This document shows, in pieces, positions 7,592-15,913 of a stretch of DNA of 64,000 nucleotides. Origin of the DNA: Archangium gephyra (GTDB lineage: Bacteria > Myxococcota > Myxococcia > Myxococcales > Myxococcaceae); NCBI GenBank assembly GCA_003243425.1, contig QFQP01000019.1, positions 1 to 64,000 of the forward strand, in the 5' to 3' direction. The notes beneath the pieces are model-generated. The model saw nothing but the letters and a program-made list of their open reading frames with translations. It was not told the DNA's origin and ran no database searches. Numbering within the stretch: the first letter of the stretch is position 1; every line of letters starts with the position of its first letter. Both the position numbers and the translations under genes were made by a program.

Positions 7592-8586
7592 GACTTCACT
7601 CCCGAGGCCGTGTAGCCCAGCTTGCGCAGACCGTCGGCGCGCTCGGTCCACCGCGGCTCCACCTTCACCTGGAGCGAGAGGTAGATGTGCGTGCCGAACA
7701 GCCGCTGAATGGCCATGCGCGCGTCGGTGCCGATGGTCTTGAGCATCTCGCCGCGCTTGCCGATGACGATCGCCTTCTGCGACTCACGCTCGACGAAGAT
7801 GTTGGCGTGCAGGCGAATGAGGCCCTGCAGCTTCGGCTTGTTGGCGTTCTCGGGCCGGGGCGGCGTCTTGTTCTTCTGGTTCTTCGCGCGCGGAGGCGGT
7901 GCATCGCGCTCCGACTCGTCGAACACCTCCACCACCACGCCCACGGAGTACGGCACCTCCTGGTGGCAGTTGCGCAGCACCTGCTCGCGAATGAGCTCTT
8001 CGACCAGCGTGCGCTCGTTCTGATCGGTGAGCGTGTCGGCGGGGAAGATGGGTTCCCCTTCGGGCAGGTGCTTGAGCGTGTGCTCGAAGAGCTCGGCCAG
8101 CCCCTCACCGTGCCGCGCGCTGACGGGCAGCACTTCGATGAAGGGGAACTCCTTGCGGTAGAGATCGATGAGCGGCAGCAGCAGGTGCTTCTTGATGGTG
8201 TCGATCTTCGTGAGCACCAGAATGACCGGCTTGCCGATGGTCTTGAGGCGCTCCAGCACCGCGCGGTTGCCCGGAGAAACCGAGGGCTCCACGTCTTCCT
8301 TCATGCCTTCGGTCTCGACGAGGAAGAGCACCACGTCACAGTCGTCGGTCGCCGAGACGGCGGCGTCGACCATGTACTTGTTGAGCGCGCCCTTGGCCTG
8401 ATGGATGCCGGGCGTGTCGAAGAAGGCGATCTGGCCCTCGGGCTTGGTCACCACGCCGAGAATGCGGGTGCGGGTCGTCTGGGGCTTGGGCGAGACGATC
8501 GCCACCTTCTCGCCCACGAGTCTGTTGAGCAGCGTGCTCTTGCCGGCGTTTGGCCGGCCAATGAACGCGGCATATCCACTGCGCAT
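7588..8586 (-). CDS. era: GTPase Era
   Basis: The 332-residue protein has the P-loop GRPNAGKS at residues 10-17, TTR effector region, DTPGIHQ switch II, LTKID specificity motif and a C-terminal KH domain (VIGKRGEMLKTIGTDAR). Era binds the 3' end of 16S rRNA and is needed for 30S maturation. It is longer than the usual ~300 residues because a Lys/Pro/Asn-rich insertion of about 25 residues (from ERDAPPPRAKNQ to NANKPK) splits the strand just before the KH core. It lies in the same run as rnc, from which it is separated by three cyclophilin genes. Confidence 0.95.
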   Translation of the reverse strand: MRSGYAAFIGRPNAGKSTLLNRLVGEKVAIVSPKPQTTRTRILGVVTKPEGQIAFFDTPGIHQAKGALNKYMVDAAVSATDDCDVVLFLVETEGMKEDVEPSVSPGNRAVLERLKTIGKPVILVLTKIDTIKKHLLLPLIDLYRKEFPFIEVLPVSARHGEGLAELFEHTLKHLPEGEPIFPADTLTDQNERTLVEELIREQVLRNCHQEVPYSVGVVVEVFDESERDAPPPRAKNQKNKTPPRPENANKPKLQGLIRLHANIFVERESQKAIVIGKRGEMLKTIGTDARMAIQRLFGTHIYLSLQVKVEPRWTERADGLRKLGYTASGVKS

Positions 8587-8667
8587 GCGGCCCCATTACA
8601 CGGTTATGGCCGGTTTGCGCAGCGGAAGGTCTGGAGCGCTGAACCCGGCCCTTTCGGCCGGGCGACG

Positions 8668-9219
8668 TCAGGGCGTGGGCGAGATCGTCAGCTTCTTGAT
8701 GACCACGTCGGTGCGCGGGCGATCATTGGCGCCCTTGGGAATGACGTTGGCCACGCGATCGACGATGTCCTGACCCGAGATGACCTCGCCGAAAATCGTG
8801 TGCTTGCCCGACAGCCAGCTGGTGGGGATCACCGTGATGAAGAACTGCGAGCCGTTGGTGTTCGGGCCGCGGTTCGCCATGGCCAGCAGGCCCGGCCGGT
8901 CGAAGCGGCGACCGCTCTGAAACTCGTCCTCGAAGGTGAACCCCGGGCCACCACGACCGGTGCCGGCCGGGTCGCCACCCTGCACCATGAACTCCTTGAT
9001 GCAGCGGTGGAAGATCGTGCCGTCGTACAGCGGCTTGTTCTTCATGGCTTCACCGGTGTCGGGGTGGTTCCACGCCTTCTCGCCGGTGGCCAGGCCCACG
9101 AAGTTCTCGACCGTCTTCGGCGCCTCCTTCGCGAACAGACGCACCACGATCGGTCCCTCGGTGGTGTCGAACTTCGCGTACAGATCGTGACCGGCGCGCG
9201 CTTCTTCCATCATGCCCAT
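8668..9219 (-). CDS. Cytoplasmic cyclophilin-type peptidyl-prolyl isomerase
   Basis: A 183-residue cyclophilin with the active-site segments FHRCIKEFMVQGGD, ANRGPNTNGSQFFIT and LSGKHTIFGEV. It catalyses cis-trans isomerisation of Xaa-Pro bonds. Unlike the two paralogues upstream, it starts directly with a short charged N-terminus (MGMMEEARAGHDL) and has no signal peptide, so it is predicted cytoplasmic. GGAGAAA lies seven bases before the ATG. It is the third of three tandem cyclophilin genes and is followed by an 81-base gap and era. Confidence 0.9.
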   Translation of the reverse strand: MGMMEEARAGHDLYAKFDTTEGPIVVRLFAKEAPKTVENFVGLATGEKAWNHPDTGEAMKNKPLYDGTIFHRCIKEFMVQGGDPAGTGRGGPGFTFEDEFQSGRRFDRPGLLAMANRGPNTNGSQFFITVIPTSWLSGKHTIFGEVISGQDIVDRVANVIPKGANDRPRTDVVIKKLTISPTP

Positions 9220-9240
9220 GGGCTGTTTCTCCGCTACGAG

Positions 9241-9876
9241 TTACGGGGTTTCAGAAATGGTGATCTTCTCGATGATGACCGGCTGCAGGGGCTTGTCGCC
9301 GCGGCCTTTGGGCACCTTCGAGATCGCCTCGACCACGTCGTAGCCCTTCACGACCTCGCCGAAGATGGTGTGCTTGTTGTTGAGGTACGCCGGCATCGAC
9401 GTGGTGATGAAGAACTGCGAGCCGTTGGTGCCAGGCCCCGCGTTGGCCATCGCCAGCAGGCCGACCTTGTCGAACGTACGGCCGCTCTGGAACTCGTCTT
9501 CGAACTGGTAGCCGGGGTTGCCGATGCCGGTGCCGAGCGGGTCACCGCCCTGGATCATGAAGCCTTCGATCACCCGGTGGAACGTGGTGCCGTTGTAGAG
9601 CGGCACGCCCTTCTTCATCTCGCCGGTCGCGGGGTTGCGCCACTCACGCTCGCCCGTCGACAGGCCGACGAAGTTCTTCACCGTCTTCGGCGCGTCTTTC
9701 GAGAAGAGCTTGAGCACGATGGTGCCGTTGTTGGTCACCATGGTGGCGTACAGCTCGGCGCCGTTGTCGGCCTTCGCGGTCCACTCACCGCCGCCACCCT
9801 CGCCTGCACCGCCACCGTCCTTCTTGCACGCAGACAGCGCCAGCACGGCCAGCGCGAAAACTCGAATCAGCTTCAC
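9241..9876 (-). CDS. Lipoprotein cyclophilin peptidyl-prolyl isomerase
   Basis: A 211-residue cyclophilin preceded by a lipoprotein signal with lipobox LSAC and a Gly/Lys linker (KKDGGGAGEGGGGEW). Catalytic segments FHRVIEGFMIQGGD and ANAGPGTNGSQFFIT are intact. The position after the lipobox (KK, not Asp) suggests outer-membrane or non-retained anchoring, though sorting rules in this phylum are uncertain. The GTG start at 9876 overlaps the stop of the preceding cyclophilin (GTGA). It probably arose by tandem duplication within this cluster and assists folding of envelope proteins. Confidence 0.88.
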   Translation of the reverse strand: MKLIRVFALAVLALSACKKDGGGAGEGGGGEWTAKADNGAELYATMVTNNGTIVLKLFSKDAPKTVKNFVGLSTGEREWRNPATGEMKKGVPLYNGTTFHRVIEGFMIQGGDPLGTGIGNPGYQFEDEFQSGRTFDKVGLLAMANAGPGTNGSQFFITTSMPAYLNNKHTIFGEVVKGYDVVEAISKVPKGRGDKPLQPVIIEKITISETP

Positions 9877-10472
9877 TTGGTTGCTCCCTTCGGGGCCTTC
9901 TCGGAAATGGTGACCTTCTTCATCAGCACGCGATCGTTGGGCGCCGCGGCGATGGTTTCGACCACGTCGTAGCCGGAGATCACCTCGCCGAAGATGGTGT
10001 GCTTGCCGTTCAGATACGTGGGTGTGGAAACGGTGATGAAGAACTGCGAGCCGTTGGTCGCCGGGCCGCGGTTGGCCATGGCGAGCAGGCCGGTCTTGTC
10101 GAAGCCGCGGCCGCTCTGAAACTCGTCTTCGAACGTGTAGCCGGGGCCGCCGCGACCGGTGCCCTCGATGTCGCCGCCCTGAATCATGAAGCCGGTGATC
10201 ACCCGGTGAAACGCGAGGCCGTCGTAGTACGGCCGCTTCACGGTCTTCTTCGTGGCGGGGTCGACGAACTCCTTCTCGCCAGCCGCGAGGCCCACGAAGT
10301 TGGCGACGGTCTTCGGCGCCTCCTTCGAGAAGAAATGAATGACCACGTCGCCCTTCGAGGTCGAGATCGTCGCGTAGAGATCCTTCCCCTTCAGAGCAGC
10401 GGTCGTGAACTTGCCCTCGCCAGCCAACGCGGGGGTCGAGAGCAGCAGCAGCGGCAGCACCAGTCGCGTCAT
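9873..10472 (-). CDS. Periplasmic cyclophilin peptidyl-prolyl isomerase
   Basis: This 199-residue cyclophilin has a cleavable signal (MTRLVLPLLLLSTPALA, then GEGKF), so it should act in the periplasm. Active-site segments FHRVITGFMIQGGD, ANRGPATNGSQFFIT and LNGKHTIFGEV are intact. It is the first of three tandem cyclophilins between rnc and era and overlaps the next one by four bases. The three proteins share the insertion after FVGLA(T)GE that is typical of bacterial cyclophilins with a KKxVKRP-like loop. Confidence 0.9.
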   Translation of the reverse strand: MTRLVLPLLLLSTPALAGEGKFTTAALKGKDLYATISTSKGDVVIHFFSKEAPKTVANFVGLAAGEKEFVDPATKKTVKRPYYDGLAFHRVITGFMIQGGDIEGTGRGGPGYTFEDEFQSGRGFDKTGLLAMANRGPATNGSQFFITVSTPTYLNGKHTIFGEVISGYDVVETIAAAPNDRVLMKKVTISEKAPKGATK

Positions 10473-10522
10473 GAGGCCCCGAAAATAGGCGGCGCGTCGG
10501 GTTCCTGAAACGAGAAACGCAG

Positions 10523-11251
10523 TCAGACGCGCTGCTCGAGCATCTCGAGCGTCTTCTCGGCGGCGGCCTGCTCGGCTTCCTTCTTCGAGCGGCCGGTGCT
10601 GCGCGCAAAGAGCTCGCCGGCGATGCTGACCTCCACTTCGAAGATCTTCTCGTGCTCGGGCCCCGACTCGCTGATCACGCGGTACCGCGGGCTCGACTTG
10701 AGGCGGCTCTGCGCTGCTTCCTGCAACAGTGACTTGTTGTCGCGGCCCGAGCGGCCCTCGGCCACGCCGTCGAGCGCTTCGCCGAAGAAGGTGTCGATGA
10801 ACACCAGCACCGCGGGCATGCCATTGCCGGTGTAGAGGGCGCCGATCACCGCTTCGAGCGCGTCGGCCAGCAGCGAGTTCTTCTCGCGGCCACCGGTGAG
10901 CTCTTCGCCGCGACCGAGCAACAGCAATTCGCCGACGCCGACGACGCGGGCCACGCGCGCCAGCCCCTCTTCGTTCACGATCAACGCGCGGAGCTTGCTG
11001 AGCTCCCCTTCGTCGGCGCGCGGGAAGCGCTCCATGAGCCGCTGGCCGATGGCGAGATCGACGACCGCGTCACCGAGGAACTCGAGACGCTCGTTGTCGA
11101 AGCACGGCTCGTCCTTGTGCTCGTTGCAGTAGCTCTTGTGCGTGAGCGCCACCAGCGCCTGCACGGGGTCGGCGAACTCCTGCTTCACGCAGGCCTGCAA
11201 CTTCGCGAGACGCTCCGCGGGGAGAAGCTTCGCTGGCTTGTCTGAACCCAT
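10523..11251 (-). CDS. rnc: Ribonuclease III
   Basis: The 242-residue protein has the RNase III signature NERLEFLGDAVVDLAIG in its N-terminal endonuclease domain, the second acidic site LLADALEAVIGALY, and a C-terminal dsRNA-binding domain (SRLKSSPRYRV, then ARSTGRSKKEAEQAAAEKTL). It cleaves double-stranded RNA in rRNA and mRNA processing. The rnc-era pair is a common bacterial arrangement, here split by the cyclophilin genes. It begins 15 bases after the preceding gene on the minus strand ends. Confidence 0.95.
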   Translation of the reverse strand: MGSDKPAKLLPAERLAKLQACVKQEFADPVQALVALTHKSYCNEHKDEPCFDNERLEFLGDAVVDLAIGQRLMERFPRADEGELSKLRALIVNEEGLARVARVVGVGELLLLGRGEELTGGREKNSLLADALEAVIGALYTGNGMPAVLVFIDTFFGEALDGVAEGRSGRDNKSLLQEAAQSRLKSSPRYRVISESGPEHEKIFEVEVSIAGELFARSTGRSKKEAEQAAAEKTLEMLEQRV

Positions 11252-11266
11252 GCAGTGCGCGCGACC

Positions 11267-12178
11267 TTAGCCGTTCGTTCCGCTGATGACTTCGACGTCG
11301 TCGATCGGCACCTTCATCAGCTCGGCGACGAAGCCGCGAATGCCGGGGAATTCGTCGAGCTCGAAGCGCTCGGCCCAGATCTTCCCTGAAGCGCCGGCGA
11401 GCAGCCCGCGGAACGTCTTGCCCTGCACCCGCGCGGCAGCGAAGCGCAGCAGCTGATCGCCCGCCTTCACTTCAGCGACGACCTCGAGCGGAGAGCGCGG
11501 CGGGAGCAGTGCGTCACCGAACGCCGAGAAGATCTCGCGGAACGGCAGCGCCGAGTCGTCGGACTGGTTGACCAGGTTCGACGGTGTCTTGGTGATGGTG
11601 GCGGCGCCCACGGGCTCGGGAGCCGGCGGGAGCACCTCGGGCACGATGTCGGAGTAGAGCGCGAAGAGGAACGCCTCGAGCGCGCCGCGGTTGAAGAACT
11701 CGGACAGCTCGAAGACCTGCTGCGCGGCGTTGGTCAGCTCGGCGCCGTCGTTGAGGGTGCGCAGAATCCGGAACTGCCCTGAGCGGCTGGCGCCGATGGT
11801 GAACTTGAGCGGCGCTTTTTCGAGCTCGGCGGTGAGCTGCAGCGTGAACGGGTCGACGCGCGGCGAGATGCCCAGCGAGGTGAGCTCGTTGCTGCGACGT
11901 TCGAGCTGAAAGAGCTGCTCGTTGAGCGTCTGCACCACCAGGTCTTCGAGCCGCGTTCCGGGCGTCAGAAACGCGAGGTTGATGGGCGTGGCGCCGACGA
12001 ACTCGGGCGGGCCGACGTAGAGCAGCCGGTCGCCCATCGAGGTGAACGAGATGCGATCGATCACCGTGCGCGTGAGCGGGTTGAACGCCTGGCCACCGGT
12101 CAGGGTCAACTCCGCTTCGATGATCCCGTCGGCCTCCGTGACCTCGAGGCCGAGCTGTTCGAGAAAGGCCCGGTCCAT
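11267..12178 (-). CDS. Conserved-looking protein of unknown function
   Basis: A 303-residue soluble protein without signal peptide or membrane helix. The sequence is acidic with Leu-rich alternating segments; a central stretch rich in Pro, Glu and Ala (PEVLPPAPEPVGA) separates two halves. I recognise no domain or catalytic motif. Codon use matches neighbours. It lies between an acyl-CoA dehydrogenase (13-base gap) and rnc (15-base gap), so it is probably co-transcribed with both. No function is assigned. Confidence 0.7.
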   Translation of the reverse strand: MDRAFLEQLGLEVTEADGIIEAELTLTGGQAFNPLTRTVIDRISFTSMGDRLLYVGPPEFVGATPINLAFLTPGTRLEDLVVQTLNEQLFQLERRSNELTSLGISPRVDPFTLQLTAELEKAPLKFTIGASRSGQFRILRTLNDGAELTNAAQQVFELSEFFNRGALEAFLFALYSDIVPEVLPPAPEPVGAATITKTPSNLVNQSDDSALPFREIFSAFGDALLPPRSPLEVVAEVKAGDQLLRFAAARVQGKTFRGLLAGASGKIWAERFELDEFPGIRGFVAELMKVPIDDVEVISGTNG

Positions 12179-12191
12179 TCGGAGACGGACC

Positions 12192-13334
12192 TCAGCCCTT
12201 CATGATGTCGCGCGCAATGATCGTGCGCTGGATCTCGCTGGTGCCTTCGCCGATTTCGCACAGCTTCGCGTCGCGCAGGTAACGCTCGACGGGGAATTCC
12301 CGCGTGTAGCCGTAGCCACCGTGAATCTGCACGGCCTTGTTGCAGGCGCGCGTCGCAGCTTCCGACGCGAACAGCTTCCCCATCGACGCTTCACGCGAGT
12401 AGGGCTTGCCGGCATCGGCGAGCGCGGCGCTGCGGTACACCAGCAGCCGCGCGGCATCGATCTCGGTCTGCATGTCGGCCAGCATCCAGCGAATCGCCTG
12501 GAAGTCGCCAATGGGGCCGCCGAAGGCGTGCCGGTCCTTCGCGTACTTCACCGACTCTTCGATGGCGCCGCGCCCCAGACCGACCGACAACGCGCCGATG
12601 GTGATGCGACCGCCGTCGAGGATCTTCATGGTGTCGATGAAGCCGTTGCCGACCTCCCCGAGGCGCTGCGAGTCGTCGACCTCGACGTTGTCGAAGTGCA
12701 GCTCAGCGGTGTCGGAGCTGCGCATGCCGAGCTTTCCGTGAATGGACCGCTGGCTGAAGCCCTTGAGGCCCTTCTCGAGAATGAAGGCGGTGATGCCCTT
12801 CTGCTTCTTCGAGGCGTCGGTGACGGCGAGCACCACGAACGAGTCACCGACGGTGCCCTGGGTGATGAACATCTTCGCGCCGTTGAGCAGCCACTTGTCG
12901 CCCTTCTTGACGGCGGTGGTCTTCATGCCGGCCGAGTCAGAGCCGCTGCCCGGTTCGGTGAGCGCCCACGCGCCGAGCCATTCGCCGGTCGCGAGCTTCG
13001 GGAGGTAGCGCTTCTTCTGCTCGTCGTTGCCGGCGAGGCGAATGTGCGAGGTGCCGAGGCCATTGTGCGACGCAACAGTGAGCGCGAGCGAACCGTCGTA
13101 GCGGGCGACTTCTTCGACAACGACCGCCACCGCGAGCGAGCCGAGGCCGGCGCCACCAAACTCTTCGCCGATGCGAATGCCGAGCAGACCGAGCTGGCCC
13201 ATCTCGCGCACCACTTCCATCGGGAACTTCTCCGAGTGATCCCACTCGCGGGCCTTGTCCTTCACGTTCTTCTCGCAGAAATCGCGAACGGTCTTCTTCA
13301 ACGCGAGGACGTCTTCGGAGAGCTCGAAATCCAT
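12192..13334 (-). CDS. Acyl-CoA dehydrogenase
   Basis: The 380-residue protein (ATG at 13334) has the full acyl-CoA dehydrogenase fold: helical N-domain, the FAD-contact signature ALTEPGSGSDSAGM, the beta-domain segment LGMRSSDTAELHFDNV, and the C-terminal block QIHGGYGYTREFPVERYLRDAK with GEGTSEIQR, which carries the usual catalytic Glu. It oxidises acyl-CoA thioesters to enoyl-CoA, passing electrons to ETF. Length and motifs fit short-chain, butyryl- or isovaleryl-CoA dehydrogenases; chain specificity cannot be read. It is the first gene of the minus-strand run that includes rnc, era and der. Confidence 0.9.
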   Translation of the reverse strand: MDFELSEDVLALKKTVRDFCEKNVKDKAREWDHSEKFPMEVVREMGQLGLLGIRIGEEFGGAGLGSLAVAVVVEEVARYDGSLALTVASHNGLGTSHIRLAGNDEQKKRYLPKLATGEWLGAWALTEPGSGSDSAGMKTTAVKKGDKWLLNGAKMFITQGTVGDSFVVLAVTDASKKQKGITAFILEKGLKGFSQRSIHGKLGMRSSDTAELHFDNVEVDDSQRLGEVGNGFIDTMKILDGGRITIGALSVGLGRGAIEESVKYAKDRHAFGGPIGDFQAIRWMLADMQTEIDAARLLVYRSAALADAGKPYSREASMGKLFASEAATRACNKAVQIHGGYGYTREFPVERYLRDAKLCEIGEGTSEIQRTIIARDIMKG

Positions 13335-13433
13335 GGCGCCGCGTATACAGATTCGCGAGCGCGGTCGCAGCAGTCCTTGTGAACGCGATGCGTCGTATTT
13401 CCGTAGTGAACGGTTGGGATATTGCGAGGCGAA

Positions 13434-14201
13434 ATGCAGCCGCGTGAAGGCAGTGTCGAGCGTTGGGCGTACGACTTCGTCACCTCGACGGACTTGTCGA
13501 TGAAGCTGCACCCGCCCGCCCCGCCGCGAGAGTGGACGGGTGAAGGTGTGGTGCTGACGGCGCCGGGTCGGCCGGTGGAATTGGTGCAGCGCACCATGAA
13601 GCGGAAGACGCCGAAGGATCTGAAGCAGGCGGCGAAGCGCGCTGAAGTCCTGCACACGTTTCTGCATCACGAGTTGCAGGCGGCAGAGCTGATGGCGTGG
13701 GCGATTCTCGCGTTTCCCGGCACGCCGACGTCATTTCGCCGCGGGTTGCTGGGCATCTGCCGCGATGAGCTTCGTCACCTGGGCCTGTACGCCGCGCACC
13801 TCGAGGTCTTGGGGCACCCGTATGGCTCGTTCGAGGTGAATGACTGGTTCTGGTCACGGGTGCCGTGTGAGCGGCCGGAGGCCTTCGTGGCGACGCTGGC
13901 CATCGGCTTCGAGGGTGGAAATCTGGATCACGGTGCGCGCTTCACGCAGGCGTTCGCCGACGCCGGAGACGCCCGCGCCGCGGAGATTCAGGCGCTGATC
14001 ACCGAAGAAGAGATCGCGCACGCGGCGTTCGGACTGCATTGGTTCCGGGAGTTCACCGGCGGGGTCGATTTCGATCGGTGGCGCTCGATGTTGCCGCAGC
14101 CGTTGAGCCCGATGCTGACGAAGGGCCACGCGCTGAACGTGGAGGCGCGACGGCGCGCAGGCTTCTCGGCGGAGTTTCTGGAAGCGCTGGAGAAGTGGTG
14201 A
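13434..14201 (+). CDS. DUF455 ferritin-like protein, predicted di-metal oxygenase
   Basis: A 255-residue protein of the DUF455 family (COG2833). Four helices supply di-iron-type ligands: HHELQAAE, CRDELRHLGLY (ExxH), EGGNLDHGAR and EEEIAHAAFGLHW (ExxH). This fold is shared with ferritins and with MiaE-like hydroxylases, but no reaction is established for DUF455. The ATG at 13434 has GAGG upstream; a TTG four codons earlier is possible. Its stop overlaps the GTG of an ATP-grasp protein, so the two are probably translated together and may act on one substrate. Confidence 0.8.
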   Translation: MQPREGSVERWAYDFVTSTDLSMKLHPPAPPREWTGEGVVLTAPGRPVELVQRTMKRKTPKDLKQAAKRAEVLHTFLHHELQAAELMAWAILAFPGTPTSFRRGLLGICRDELRHLGLYAAHLEVLGHPYGSFEVNDWFWSRVPCERPEAFVATLAIGFEGGNLDHGARFTQAFADAGDARAAEIQALITEEEIAHAAFGLHWFREFTGGVDFDRWRSMLPQPLSPMLTKGHALNVEARRRAGFSAEFLEALEKW

Positions 14202-15061
14202 TCGCCTGGGTGCTGAACCTGGACGCGGAGGACGAGCTGGCGCTCGGTGGCTTCGCGCACACGCCGGCCCCCAGGACGGTGGAGCGGATTCGTTCCCTTC
14301 TTCCCCGCCTCGAGGCGCTGGTGAGGACTTCACGAATCCTCTTCCCTCATCGCCTCGGCGACGAGCGTCACGGTGAGGGGCCACTGACCGGCTACGCCTG
14401 GAGCCCCACGCGCTACGCGCTCAAGATCATGGCGGAGTCTGGCGTCACGCCCGCGCCCCACGCGCCGATGCCGGTGCTGTGCAGGGTGAACCACCGGCGC
14501 TTCAACGCGCAGCTCGGTCAGACGCTCGAAGGCGCGCACTACGTGGACTCGCTCTCGTCGATGCCGCCGGGAGCGTGGTTGTTGAAGCGCCCCTACGGGT
14601 ATGCCGGTCGCGGCCGCCGCAAAGTCACCGACGCGCTGACGCCCGCTGATCGGGCCTTCATCGCTGCGTCGACTGACGGCCTCCAGGTCGAGCCGTGGGT
14701 CGATCGGATTCTCGACTGCGCGATCCACGGTTGGCTGAACGCCGATGGAACCTGCCACCTCGGTCACCCCACCCTGCAGACCGTGGATGACGCCGGCGCG
14801 TGGCAGTCGACGGAACGCACGAATGTGCTGACGCACAACGAAAGTGCTGCGCTGCACAACGAAGCGGTCCTTGCGGCGAAGGCACTTCACGCCGAGGGCT
14901 ACTTCGGGCCGTTCAACCTCGACGCGTACCGCTGGCGCGACGCCGACGGTCACGAACGCTTTCAGCCGCGCAGTGAAATCAACGCGCGCTTCTCGATGGG
15001 CTGGGCGATCGGCATGGGCGACTTCCGACTCCCGCTCCTCGACGCTCAGCGGCCGCGATAG
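14198..15061 (+). CDS. ATP-grasp-fold protein coupled to DUF455
   Basis: A 287-residue protein starting at a GTG that overlaps the DUF455 stop. ATP-grasp features are visible: LLKRPYGYAGRGRRKV (nucleotide-binding Lys and Gly loop), VEPWVDRILDCAIHGWL, and GPFNLDAYRW followed by RSEINARFSMGW, where Asp, Glu and Asn should bind Mg-ATP. ATP-grasp enzymes join a carboxylate to an amine or thiol through an acyl-phosphate. No substrate domain is recognisable. Its 3' end overlaps the convergent enoyl-CoA hydratase by 16 bases. A joint ligase-oxygenase pathway with DUF455 is an inference from coupling. Confidence 0.7.
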   Translation: MIAWVLNLDAEDELALGGFAHTPAPRTVERIRSLLPRLEALVRTSRILFPHRLGDERHGEGPLTGYAWSPTRYALKIMAESGVTPAPHAPMPVLCRVNHRRFNAQLGQTLEGAHYVDSLSSMPPGAWLLKRPYGYAGRGRRKVTDALTPADRAFIAASTDGLQVEPWVDRILDCAIHGWLNADGTCHLGHPTLQTVDDAGAWQSTERTNVLTHNESAALHNEAVLAAKALHAEGYFGPFNLDAYRWRDADGHERFQPRSEINARFSMGWAIGMGDFRLPLLDAQRPR

Positions 15062-15813
15062 ACGGGCGGGCGCTTCTCTGCGAACGCCTTCAGACCTTCG
15101 AGGCGGTCTTCGGTGGCGATGGTGTGCGAATACTTCTCCTGCTCGAGCGCGAGGGCCGCGTCGAGATCGAGGTGCGCACCTTCGTCGATGGCGTGCTTTG
15201 CCAACGCGACGGCGATCGGAGCGTTCTCGCAGATCTGCCTGGCGAGGTTCTCTGCGTCATCTTGCGTGCCGACGCGCGTCGCGAGGCCGATCTCCACGGC
15301 CTCACCAGCGCTGACGCGACGCCCGGTGAGGATGAGCTCTTTGGCGACGCCCTTCCCGACCAGGCGTGGCAGCCGCTGCGTTCCACCGGCGCCCGGAATG
15401 ATGCCGAGCTTCACTTCGGTCAGGCCCATCTCCGCGGTCGGAGCGATGACGCGCAGGTCGCAGCACAACGACAACTCGGTGCCGCCGCCGAACGCGGCGC
15501 CGTTCACGAAGGCGATGAACACCGTGTCGGACTGCTCCAGCGACCGGAAGATCCGCCGCACGTCGGCGAGGAAGACGGGAACCTCTTCTGGCTTCATCGT
15601 CGCGCGTTCCTTGAGGTCCGCTCCGGCGCAGAACGCCTTGTCGCCCGCCCCCCGGAGCACCACCACGCGCACCGATCGATCCGTCCCCGAAACGCGCTGA
15701 ACGTTGGCGTCGAACGCCGCGACCATCGCCTTCGACAGCGCGTTGCGGCGCGCCTCGCCGTTGATGGTCCACACCTCGTACGCGCCCTTCGCTTCGATGA
15801 TGATTTCGCTCAT
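15046..15813 (-). CDS. Enoyl-CoA hydratase/isomerase family protein
   Basis: A 255-residue crotonase. The oxyanion-hole segments are CAGADLKER and NGAAFGGGTELSL, and both catalytic glutamates are present (GGGTEL; GLTEVKLGIIPGAGG). These residues indicate an active syn-hydratase of 2-enoyl-CoA in beta-oxidation or amino-acid breakdown. Sequence style is close to methylglutaconyl-CoA hydratases of leucine degradation, but this is a guess. The ATG at 15813 opens MSEIII; an upstream in-frame extension is Arg/Ser-rich and not real. It converges on the ATP-grasp gene. Confidence 0.87.
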   Translation of the reverse strand: MSEIIIEAKGAYEVWTINGEARRNALSKAMVAAFDANVQRVSGTDRSVRVVVLRGAGDKAFCAGADLKERATMKPEEVPVFLADVRRIFRSLEQSDTVFIAFVNGAAFGGGTELSLCCDLRVIAPTAEMGLTEVKLGIIPGAGGTQRLPRLVGKGVAKELILTGRRVSAGEAVEIGLATRVGTQDDAENLARQICENAPIAVALAKHAIDEGAHLDLDAALALEQEKYSHTIATEDRLEGLKAFAEKRPPVYRGR

Positions 15814-15913
15814 GCGCGCTGCGTAGCAGGCGACCGCGGGAGCAGCACCTGCGACGACTGCGCGTCTCACCGCAGCTGTATTCGCAACCGCGTTCGATAA
15901 GTTGCGCCGCGTC

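Noticed and set aside
7687..9972. Very long open frame on the plus strand opposite era and the cyclophilins
   Set aside because: It is a high-GC antisense artefact. The opposite strand carries three full cyclophilins and Era with all motifs, and the antisense translation is low-complexity His/Arg/Leu-rich.
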